NCBI GenBank assembly: GCA_945971755.1
Contig: CAMFPJ010000007.1
Coordinates: 1-21,265, forward strand
From: an uncultured Clostridia bacterium
GTDB lineage: Bacteria > Bacillota > Clostridia > Oscillospirales > Acutalibacteraceae
Length of the DNA: 21,265 nt
Direction: 5' to 3'
Below the pieces are notes generated by a model. It was not told the origin of the DNA and did not search any database. It worked only from the letters and a program-made list of their open reading frames with translations. Below, piece after piece: positions 15,151 through 21,265 of this stretch. A program made the translations under genes and the position numbers. Position 1 is the stretch's first letter; every line of letters begins with the position of its first letter.

Positions 15151-16164
15151 TTATAATTCAATGATATTAAACCCTGCGGAGCGAATAAGTCTGTTGTAAA
15201 CAGCAAGACCCACACCTGTAAGCTCCGGACAACGTGCAAAAACTGTTTTTGCGCCCATTTCATCAAGCTCTCTAAGTGCATCAAACAGTCTGCCGGCCTC
15301 GGAAAGACCGTCATTTGCTTTTCCGTAAGTAACGGCATTCTTAAAAAACTTTTCTTCGCCCTCAAAAACAAGTGCGAAAAAGTCTTTGCCGCTTGTATAT
15401 TCAATATACTTTTCTAAACTACCTTTAAGAATTGTAATATTGGCTTTTGGGGCGTAGTGCTTGTACTTCATGCCCGGGGAAGCGGCAGTTTCACCTTCTT
15501 TTAGGTCGTGGAGAACTGCATCGGCAACCTTTATTTCGCCGATTGTTTCACGAATTTCCTCTACTGTTACGCCACCCGGTCGCAGAACTGTGGGAATTTC
15601 CGTCGCAAAGGTAATTACAGTAGATTCAACACCGATTTTAGATGCGCCGCCGTCAATAATAAGCGGAATTCTGCCGTTCATATCATCAAAAACATATTTT
15701 GCATTGGTAGGGCTCGGGCTGCCTGAAAGATTAGCACTGGGGGCGGCTAAAGGCACTCCAGCCGACTTAATAATTGCCCTTGCATATTCATTTTCAGGCA
15801 TACGAATTGCAACTGTACTGAGTCCGCCCGAAGTGACTGACGGAATAACGTCACTTTTTTTCATAATCATAGTAAGCGGACCCGGCCAAAAAGCAGAAGC
15901 CATAACTTTTACCTTTTCGGGAATCTCTTTAACAAGGGGTGAAAGCTCTGAAATGTCACTGATGTGAACAATTAACGGGTTGTCAGAAGGCCTGCCCTTT
16001 GCTATGTATATTTTCTTTACTGCTTCTTCATCTAAAGCGTTTGCCGCAAGTCCGTAAACGGTTTCGGTGGGAATACCTACAACTTCACCGCTTTTTAGTA
16101 ATTCAGAAGCCTCTTCGAGTGCTTCATTTTTGTTTGTCCTTATGTCAATTACCCTTGTTTGCAT
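15151..16164 (-). CDS. L-threonylcarbamoyladenylate synthase, Sua5 type
   Basis: A 337-residue enzyme that makes threonylcarbamoyl-AMP from threonine, bicarbonate and ATP for the t6A modification at position 37 of ANN-decoding tRNAs. The YrdC domain shows IPTETVYGLAANA (31-43), KIYIAKGRPSDNPL (51-64) and APSANLSG (141-148). SPGMKYKHYAP at 229-239 is the linker motif of the longer Sua5 form, followed by the C-terminal Sua5 domain; short TsaC proteins stop before this. The ATG at 16164 overlaps the preceding gene by 20 nt, with AAAGGA about 11 nt upstream. Its position downstream of prfA recalls ywlC in Bacillus. ywlC/tsaC names are used for this family. Confidence 0.95.
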   Translation of the reverse strand: MQTRVIDIRTNKNEALEEASELLKSGEVVGIPTETVYGLAANALDEEAVKKIYIAKGRPSDNPLIVHISDISELSPLVKEIPEKVKVMASAFWPGPLTMIMKKSDVIPSVTSGGLSTVAIRMPENEYARAIIKSAGVPLAAPSANLSGSPSPTNAKYVFDDMNGRIPLIIDGGASKIGVESTVITFATEIPTVLRPGGVTVEEIRETIGEIKVADAVLHDLKEGETAASPGMKYKHYAPKANITILKGSLEKYIEYTSGKDFFALVFEGEEKFFKNAVTYGKANDGLSEAGRLFDALRELDEMGAKTVFARCPELTGVGLAVYNRLIRSAGFNIIEL

Positions 16165-16996
16165 TGTCTAAATATTCCTTTGCGGCACGGTAAACTGCTA
16201 ATTGCTCGTTGCCCATTCCGATGATTTTATTAGCATATTCAGTTGCCTTTTGTACTTCTTCGTTAAGTTTATAATAGTTTAAGAGTAAGCCGTAAGCAGA
16301 AATTAACTGAATGTTTGACGGCTTTTTATTTTTCTGTTTTCCCTTAGAATTTTTTTCGTAAAGAAAATCAAACACTTTTGTTTCAAATTTCGGGTCGTTT
16401 CCGTGGTAAAGGGACTCCTCTAAAAGCCTGACTTCAGTAAATTGATGAGCAATAATATGCTTTGTGAGTTTCGTCTTACTCATTTCTTCACGAACATATT
16501 CAATTTCTTTGTCGTATAAAAATTTCTCTCTGCGGTTAAGGTAAGCGTGGGCTAAAAAAAGTCTTAATGATAAATCATAAGATTTTTCGATTTTCTTTTT
16601 GAAATAATCACGCCTGATTTTTGTGCAAAGGTCAATAACAGGTTCGTATTCACCTTTTGCCGAATAATATGTCATAAGGTCAAAGTAATAATTGATTTTG
16701 CTGTAAATATCATTGTCCTTTTTAGTAATATCCAAATATTGATTCAAAATCAAAATTGAAGCGTCGGGATTTAAGTCTGTGCTGTAAAAGTTATTCATTC
16801 GATTTCTTATATTGCTTGTAACAAAAATACAAAGACCCTCAGCAAAAACAAAAATTGCTACTATCGGAATTGTATTTATAAAATTAAAATCATGTTTCAT
16901 TAAAATACTTTTGAGCAAAATCAGAATAATTACAATCACTATGCATGTAATTTCCGTATGCTTAATTATGAACTTTTCAAATTTGGAGATAGTCAT
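16145..16996 (-). CDS. Unknown two-helix membrane protein with a cytoplasmic helical domain
   Basis: I do not recognise this 283-residue protein. Two hydrophobic segments lie near the N-terminus (about 15-33, ITCIVIVIILILL; and 41-62, IPIVAIFVFAEGLCIF), with a short loop between. The remaining 220 residues are charged and helical, with tyrosine- and leucine-rich stretches (INYYFDLMTYYSAKGEY, AYGLLLNYYKLNEEVQKATE) that resemble tetratricopeptide-like helix pairs. A basic KNSKGKQKNKKPS patch lies in the middle. GGAGG, formed by the end of prfA, is 8 nt before the ATG, and the 3' end overlaps tsaC by 20 nt, so it is tightly fitted into the operon and probably real. A scaffold role is only a guess from the helical domain. 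Confidence 0.8.
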   Translation of the reverse strand: MTISKFEKFIIKHTEITCIVIVIILILLKSILMKHDFNFINTIPIVAIFVFAEGLCIFVTSNIRNRMNNFYSTDLNPDASILILNQYLDITKKDNDIYSKINYYFDLMTYYSAKGEYEPVIDLCTKIRRDYFKKKIEKSYDLSLRLFLAHAYLNRREKFLYDKEIEYVREEMSKTKLTKHIIAHQFTEVRLLEESLYHGNDPKFETKVFDFLYEKNSKGKQKNKKPSNIQLISAYGLLLNYYKLNEEVQKATEYANKIIGMGNEQLAVYRAAKEYLDNANKGN

Positions 16997-16999
16997 AAC

Positions 17000-18070
17000 T
17001 TATTCCTCCGCTTTTAGCTTTTCTGCGGTATCAGCTGTAATAAGAGCGTCGATAATTTCGTCAATGTCACCGTTCATAATGGCGTCAATTTTGTAAAGCG
17101 TAAGACCGATTCTGTGGTCGGAAACTCTGCCCTGCGGGAAGTTGTAGGTTCTTATTCTCTCACTTCGGTCGCCTGTGCCAACCTGTGCTTTTCTTGTTCC
17201 CGCAATTTCTGCATCATGCTTTGCCTGTTCAATTTCAAGAAGTCTTGAGCGAAGCACTTTAAGGGCTTTGTCTTTGTTTTTGTATTGGCTTCTCTCGTCC
17301 TGACACTCAACAACCATACCTGTTGGCAGGTGAGTTACACGAATTGCAGATGAGGTCTTGTTAACCTTTTGTCCGCCTGCACCGGATGAACGGAATACAT
17401 CAATTTGAAGGTCGGCAGGGTTAAGCTCAAAATCAACATCTTCTGCCTCGGGAAGAACTGCAACCGTAACCGTTGAGGTTTGAATTCTGCCCTGACTTTC
17501 CGTTTCGGGAACTCTTTGAACACGGTGAACACCGCTTTCAAACTTAAAGCGGGAATATGCACCGTCGCCCTCAACACTGAAAACAATTTCTTTGTATCCG
17601 CCCAGCTCCGTGGGGTTTTCGGATAATATTTCCGTCTTAAAACCCTTTCTCTCAGCGTACATTGAGTACATTCTGAAAAGGGAATTTGCAAAAAGTGCGG
17701 CTTCTTCACCGCCTGCACCGCCGCGAATTTCAACAATAACGTTTTTGTCATCATTAGGGTCACGGGGAAGAAGTAAAATTTTAAGTTCTTCCGTAGCCGT
17801 TTCAATATCCGTCTTTGCCTGTTCAAATTCTTCCTGAACAAGCTCTCTGAAATCTTTGTCAAGCCCGCCTGCCTCTAAAAGCTCTTTGCTTTCATTCAGA
17901 GTTTCCGCAATTTTCTTGTACTCTCTGTACTTTTCAACAACAGGAGTAAGTGAGCGAAGCTCTTTCATAAGGCGAGTGTATTTTTCCTGGTCGCTAACTG
18001 TTTCAGGCAGGCAGAGCTGTTCATTTATTTTTTCAAACCGTTCTTCAATACCGGAGAGTTTATCAAGCAT
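17000..18070 (-). CDS. prfA: Peptide chain release factor 1
   Basis: A 356-residue class I release factor that reads UAA and UAG stop codons and triggers peptide release. The catalytic GGQ is at 232-234 (SSGAGGQKVNKTSSAIR); its glutamine is normally methylated by PrmC. The codon-reading PxT motif is PET at 188-190 (RVPETESQGR), the Firmicute version. GGAGGEEAALFA (118-129) and the C-terminal GRVSDHRIGLTLYKID complete the picture. The length matches bacterial RF1. The ATG overlaps the DUF951 stop by 8 nt. In many clostridia prmC is next to prfA; here no prmC is adjacent. Confidence 0.98.
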   Translation of the reverse strand: MLDKLSGIEERFEKINEQLCLPETVSDQEKYTRLMKELRSLTPVVEKYREYKKIAETLNESKELLEAGGLDKDFRELVQEEFEQAKTDIETATEELKILLLPRDPNDDKNVIVEIRGGAGGEEAALFANSLFRMYSMYAERKGFKTEILSENPTELGGYKEIVFSVEGDGAYSRFKFESGVHRVQRVPETESQGRIQTSTVTVAVLPEAEDVDFELNPADLQIDVFRSSGAGGQKVNKTSSAIRVTHLPTGMVVECQDERSQYKNKDKALKVLRSRLLEIEQAKHDAEIAGTRKAQVGTGDRSERIRTYNFPQGRVSDHRIGLTLYKIDAIMNGDIDEIIDALITADTAEKLKAEE

Positions 18071-18260
18071 CTACTTCTTCTCCTTCACGTATAACTTTTT
18101 TAATGTTTCTCTCAATTTTCTGGCGAGGCACCATAACTTCTCTGCCGCATTTTTTGCAGTGGATACGAAAATCCATACCGACACGCAAAACTGTAAATTC
18201 GTTGCCGCCGCAGGGGTGAGCCTTTTTCATAAAAAGCTCGTCATTAACATGTATATCCAT
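18063..18260 (-). CDS. DUF951 family small cysteine-containing protein
   Basis: A 65-residue protein with AHPCGGNEFTVLRVGMDFRIHC followed by KKCGREVMVPRQKIER. The HPCGxNxxxxxRxGxDxxxxCxxCGR pattern is that of DUF951, a small Firmicute family of unknown function, perhaps nucleic-acid or metal binding from its CxxC and basic tail (inference). Cysteines are at 17, 35 and 38. The reading frame is open further upstream, but GGAGG lies 7 nt before the ATG at 18260 and the promoter is upstream of that, so the short form is right. It is the first gene of the prfA operon and overlaps prfA by 8 nt. Confidence 0.88.
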   Translation of the reverse strand: MDIHVNDELFMKKAHPCGGNEFTVLRVGMDFRIHCKKCGREVMVPRQKIERNIKKVIREGEEVDA

Positions 18261-18290
18261 TTTTGCGCCTCCGTTCCCATATTCTTCCTT

Positions 18291-18319
18291 ATTATACCAC
18301 AAATTAAGTATAATATCAA
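18291..18319 (-). promoter_or_regulatory. Sigma-A promoter of the DUF951-prfA operon
   Basis: TTGATA (18319-18314), 17 nt, then a perfect TATAAT (18296-18291). The start would be near 18284, giving a leader of about 24 nt. No other promoter was found within the six-gene operon, where gaps are 18 bp or less. Confidence 0.75.
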
Positions 18320-18464
18320 TAATGTTTATGGGGGATATAGTTGCGTAGGTAACGGCGCCATACCATAACGCAATGCACCAACGATGCAATTCATCAAATG
18401 AACTATAATATTTTCCGCATTTCAATCATATCTTTTACAAACTATAAAAATAAAGGTGAGAGAT

Positions 18465-19388
18465 ATGAAAAAGTATTATCCCGAAGGTGTAATTTATGAC
18501 ACCAAGCAAAACAAACGGTACATATCGTCAATGCCCAATTTGAGAGAAAGCTTTTTTGAGGGCAGAATTTTAGAAGCAAAAGCAACACTTTGTGACGGGG
18601 AACACAATTTGCACGTTGATTTAGGCGGAATAGAGGGAATTATTCCAAGAAACGAATGTGCCGTCGGTATAGCCGAGGGAACAACAAGAGATATAGCGAT
18701 AGTTTCACGGGTTAACAAGCCTGTTTCATTCAAAATAACAGATTTTTTTGACGATGAATTCGGAATTCGCACGGCAATATTGTCAAGAAAAGCCGTACAG
18801 GAGGAGTGTATGGAGAATTACATTTCCGCTCTTACACCGGGGGATATAGTCTCGGCAAGAGTTACCCACAACGAAAGTTACGGCTCGTTTTGCGACATTG
18901 GCTGCGGTATTTCGGCTCTTTTGCCCATTGACAGCATTTCCGTGTCAAGAATACCGCATCCCGAAACACGTTTCGCAGTGAACACGCTGATTAAAGCGAT
19001 TGTTAAGTCAATTGATGAAAACGGCAGAGTAACATTATCTCTTAAAGAACTTTTGGGCACGTGGGAGGAGAATGCGGAGCGCTTCTCGGCAGGGCAAACC
19101 GTAGGAGGTATTATACGTTCGGTTGAAAAATACGGAGTATTCATTGAACTTGCACCGAATCTTGCGGGGCTTGCAGAGTATTCGGAAAATGTTAGGGCAG
19201 GAGATGCGGCAAGCGTTTACATTAAGAGCGTTAATCCGGCAAAAATGAAAATTAAACTTGCGATTGTTGATACCTTTCCGCCTGAAAACAACCAAGCTCC
19301 GCTTAAATATTTCTATGACGGAGAGCACATTTCTCATTGGCGTTATTCACCTGAAATATCGGAAAAAGTGATAGAAACAGTCTTCTGA
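18465..19388 (+). CDS. S1 RNA-binding domain protein (S1-like, three repeats)
   Basis: A 307-residue cytoplasmic protein with three S1 (OB-fold) repeats, at about 31-110 (degenerate: ILEAKATLCDGEHNLHVDLGG), 123-196 (GDIVSARVTHNESYGSFCDIG) and 208-268 (GQTVGGIIRSVEKYGVFIEL). The last two show the usual G-x-V-x-G-x-V/I ... Y/F-G-x-F/V core. A C-terminal tail (SHWRYSPEISEKVIETVF) follows. Similar short S1 proteins in clostridia are often annotated as ribosomal protein S1, but full S1 has four to six repeats, so a separate RNA-binding role is possible. An in-frame GTG at 18456 lies inside the AAAGGTGAG ribosome binding site; the ATG at 18465 is preferred. It stands alone, with no clear terminator or convincing promoter; TATAAT at 18404-18409 lacks a -35. 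Confidence 0.82.
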   Translation: MKKYYPEGVIYDTKQNKRYISSMPNLRESFFEGRILEAKATLCDGEHNLHVDLGGIEGIIPRNECAVGIAEGTTRDIAIVSRVNKPVSFKITDFFDDEFGIRTAILSRKAVQEECMENYISALTPGDIVSARVTHNESYGSFCDIGCGISALLPIDSISVSRIPHPETRFAVNTLIKAIVKSIDENGRVTLSLKELLGTWEENAERFSAGQTVGGIIRSVEKYGVFIELAPNLAGLAEYSENVRAGDAASVYIKSVNPAKMKIKLAIVDTFPPENNQAPLKYFYDGEHISHWRYSPEISEKVIETVF

Positions 19389-19406
19389 TTTTGTATAAGC
19401 TATATA

Positions 19407-19435
19407 TTGATTTATGAAATGCGGTGTGATACAAT
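19407..19435 (+). promoter_or_regulatory. Sigma-A promoter of the secreted lipase gene
   Basis: TTGATT (19407-19412), 17 nt, TACAAT (19430-19435) with TGA directly before it as an extended -10. The start would be near 19442, giving a leader of about 30 nt that contains the AAAGGA site. Confidence 0.65.
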
Positions 19436-19472
19436 ATTCTTGTTATATACCTTTTTGAAAGGATGTTTGAAA

Positions 19473-21170
19473 ATGAAAAGAAAATCAATTTGTGTTATCC
19501 TAAGCATAGTAATGATGTTTTCTTTGTTGGTTCCGTGCTTTGCAGCAGGAAACACCTGTAACTGCGGCAACGCTCCGGTTGTTTCGGTTGTAGGATTCGG
19601 TCACGTTCCTCTTGTTAACGGCGAGGGTACACAGGTTTTTGCTCCCGAAACGGAAGCAATTATGAATGCTGTTCTTCCCTGCATTCCGGTTCTTGTACAA
19701 TTTCTTGCCGATGATAATGTGGATGCCTTGCTTGACGCAGTCATTCCTGCAGCACAGCAGATTTTTGACCCGATTAAGTGCGACGAAAACGGCGATTCTG
19801 TTGACAGCACTGTTAAAGTAGCTCATTATACCGAGGAAAACGCCGAAAGTTATGACTATTACATTCGTGAAGACGGTCAAGACCAGCTTTCAATGGCAAT
19901 AGCTGATGAAATCGGCGGTGACCATACATTCATTTTTTCTTACGACTGGCGCAGAAGTCCTATGGATGTTGCAGATGACTTAAACGCATTCATCCAGTCT
20001 GTTAAGGCAACAACAGGCCATTCAAAAGTCAGCATTGACGGTCAGAGTATGGGTACATGTATGGTGCAGGCGTATTTAGCAAAATACGGCAAGGGTGACA
20101 TTCAGAATATTGCAATGTTATCCGGTGCATTTACCGGTCTTGAAATGGTCACAGAACTTTTCTGCGGTAACTTAGAGGTGGATGCAGACGGACTTGTTGA
20201 CATTATTGTTCAACTTATTAATGGTAATCCTGATGACGACTTAGGCAAGCTTTTGAAATATACGGAATTATTTGATAAGGTACTTGAAAAGGTTGCACCG
20301 CTTCTTCAGGCAGGTGAATACAGAGACAGACTTTACAAAGAATTGTTTATTCCTTATTTCGGACTTTATGCGGGAATGTGGTCTTTTGTTGATGCAAGCA
20401 GATATGACGAAGCATTGAATTATATGTTCTACAATTCGGCATTTGACAGTGACGGTGTCTCACCGACAATCGCAAGCAGTACCTTTATTGATAAAATCAA
20501 TTTATATCATAATGACGTTCAGGGTACAATGAAAGACCGTTGCACAGAGTATTACAATGACGCAAACAGAAATTTCTTTATTGTTTCAAATTACAATAAG
20601 CAAATTGCACCTGTTACTCCTGCAAGCAAGTGGAACTCTGACCAGGTTATTGAAACCGTTCATACAAGTGCGTATGCAACAGTTGCATTAAGAGGTGAAA
20701 CTCTTGGTGAGGATTATGTTCAGGCTATTGATGACGGCCATAATCACATATCTCCCGATAACGTAATTGATGCTTCAACTTGCTGGCTTCCCGAATGTAC
20801 ATGGTTCATTAAAAATATGGAACACGTTAAGTTTACTCAATACGGAAACGGGCCGTTTTATGCTTGGTTATTGACATCTAAAAATCAATGTACTATTGAG
20901 TCTGACTGTCTTTATCCCCAGTTCCTTTATTATAATGCTGACGCTGATTACCTTGCAGCTTATCTTTATCAATACGGTGACGTTGATATGGACGGCGACA
21001 TTGATTTAATCGACGCAAGACTTGCTCTTCGCCACTCACTTGAGCGTGACACCTTAGAAAAGGTTAACCTTCAAAGAGCAGATTGCATTGACATTGACGG
21101 TGTGATTTCAACTCGTGAGGTTCAGAGTATTGCAGATACGTATGCCTATTCACTTACTGAAGCCGAATAA
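19473..21170 (+). CDS. Secreted LCAT-like lipase/acyltransferase with C-terminal dockerin-like module
   Basis: A 565-residue exported protein. A signal peptide is clear: a basic start (MKRKS), a hydrophobic core to about residue 20 and a likely cleavage after CFA near 24. The catalytic region resembles the LCAT-type alpha/beta hydrolases: the early VVGFGHVPLVNG strand, FSYDWRRSP at 155-163, and the nucleophile elbow DGQSMGT with Ser192. A candidate histidine is in DGHNHISPDN (about 421-430). Residues about 501-557 carry two EF-hand-like calcium loops, DVDMDGDIDLIDARLALR and a weaker second (ADCIDIDGVISTREVQ), in the manner of a type I dockerin, which binds cohesin modules of scaffoldins. An in-frame ATG lies 66 nt upstream, but AAAGGA is 9 nt before the ATG at 19473, which starts the signal peptide. 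The gene has its own promoter and terminator. Substrate unknown. Confidence 0.82.
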   Translation: MKRKSICVILSIVMMFSLLVPCFAAGNTCNCGNAPVVSVVGFGHVPLVNGEGTQVFAPETEAIMNAVLPCIPVLVQFLADDNVDALLDAVIPAAQQIFDPIKCDENGDSVDSTVKVAHYTEENAESYDYYIREDGQDQLSMAIADEIGGDHTFIFSYDWRRSPMDVADDLNAFIQSVKATTGHSKVSIDGQSMGTCMVQAYLAKYGKGDIQNIAMLSGAFTGLEMVTELFCGNLEVDADGLVDIIVQLINGNPDDDLGKLLKYTELFDKVLEKVAPLLQAGEYRDRLYKELFIPYFGLYAGMWSFVDASRYDEALNYMFYNSAFDSDGVSPTIASSTFIDKINLYHNDVQGTMKDRCTEYYNDANRNFFIVSNYNKQIAPVTPASKWNSDQVIETVHTSAYATVALRGETLGEDYVQAIDDGHNHISPDNVIDASTCWLPECTWFIKNMEHVKFTQYGNGPFYAWLLTSKNQCTIESDCLYPQFLYYNADADYLAAYLYQYGDVDMDGDIDLIDARLALRHSLERDTLEKVNLQRADCIDIDGVISTREVQSIADTYAYSLTEAE

Positions 21171-21182
21171 TGCAAAAATACC

Positions 21183-21209
21183 GACCCGTGTTTTCACGGG
21201 TCTTTTTTT
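21183..21209 (+). terminator. Rho-independent terminator of the lipase gene
   Basis: An 8-bp GC-rich stem GACCCGTG/CACGGGTC (21183-21190 and 21195-21202), a TTTT loop and seven Ts. It begins 12 nt after the stop codon. Confidence 0.92.
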
Positions 21210-21212
21210 GTG

Positions 21213-21240
21213 TTGACATAAGAGAAATTGGTGGTATAAT
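21213..21240 (+). promoter_or_regulatory. Strong sigma-A promoter for a gene or RNA beyond the right edge
   Basis: Consensus TTGACA (21213-21218), a 16-nt spacer and consensus TATAAT (21235-21240), starting 3 nt after the terminator T-run. The transcript would begin near 21247, leaving fewer than 20 nt in view; the product cannot be told. Confidence 0.75.
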
Positions 21241-21265
21241 AACCTCACGAAACAAAACGAAATCA

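Noticed and set aside
15461..15967. Plus-strand open frame of 168 codons within the Sua5 gene
   Set aside because: Antisense to a well-conserved gene, with no recognisable domain.
17856..18368. Plus-strand open frame of 170 codons across the start of prfA and DUF951
   Set aside because: It covers two recognised genes and their promoter on the other strand; the serine- and phenylalanine-rich translation is typical of a shadow.
18261..18425. N-terminal extension of the DUF951 frame to an ATG at 18425
   Set aside because: It would run through the sigma-A promoter and past the GGAGG site; the family's usual N-terminus begins near 18260.
1..21265. CRISPR arrays, insertion sequences, tRNA, rRNA, riboswitches and phage genes
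   Set aside because: No direct-repeat array, transposase or integrase, CCA-ended cloverleaf or conserved riboswitch core was seen on either strand.

Overview
The window reads as a chromosomal segment of an AT-rich, spore-forming anaerobic Firmicute, most likely a gut or rumen clostridium of the Oscillospirales/Ruminococcaceae type. The evidence is a mix of clostridial sporulation genes (sipL, spoIVA, dpaA, dpaB), a V-type ATPase operon, a secreted enzyme with a dockerin-like C-terminus, strong purine-rich ribosome binding sites, and sigma-A-like promoters. The placement is inference from gene content, not a database match. No transposase, integrase, CRISPR array, tRNA or rRNA was seen, so this looks like a core chromosomal region and not a mobile island.

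Layout from left to right. (1) Positions 1-909, minus strand: the start of a V-type ATPase operon (small coiled-coil stalk subunit, then subunit C, cut by the window edge). (2) Positions 1069-4119, plus: a divergent two-gene operon of a GH13 alpha-glucosidase (oligo-1,6-glucosidase type) and an MFS sugar transporter, followed by a possible 41-codon remnant and a terminator. (3) Positions 4344-5309, minus: dusB. (4) Positions 5463-8473, plus: sipL-spoIVA, two spore-coat morphogenesis genes in one operon behind a sigma-E-like promoter. (5) Positions 8516-11508, minus: murC-ung-alpha/beta hydrolase. (6) Positions 11635-13064, plus: dpaA-dpaB, dipicolinate synthase. (7) Positions 13108-18260, minus: a six-gene housekeeping operon (DUF951 protein, prfA, unknown membrane protein, tsaC/sua5, coaE, M18 aminopeptidase). 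(8) Positions 18465-19388, plus: a protein with S1 domains. (9) Positions 19473-21170, plus: a secreted LCAT-like lipase with a C-terminal dockerin-like module, then a terminator and a strong promoter for a gene beyond the edge.

How the genes work together. The most informative unit is sipL-spoIVA. In Clostridioides difficile the C-terminal LysM domain of SipL binds the ATPase SpoIVA to attach the coat to the forespore. Here the two partners sit 11 bp apart in one transcription unit, with the LysM domain and the SpoIVA ATPase residues visible. DpaA and DpaB make the dipicolinic acid that fills the spore core. The glucosidase and transporter would import and cleave short alpha-glucosides. The prfA-led operon joins translation termination, tRNA t6A formation, CoA synthesis and peptide turnover. 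No clearly new multi-gene system was found. The best leads are the sipL-spoIVA coupling with its promoter, the dockerin-bearing lipase, and the unknown membrane/helical protein inside the prfA operon.

No gene-free stretch is longer than 300 bases. The largest gaps are 4120-4343, 18261-18464, 910-1068 and 5310-5462, and their contents are listed.
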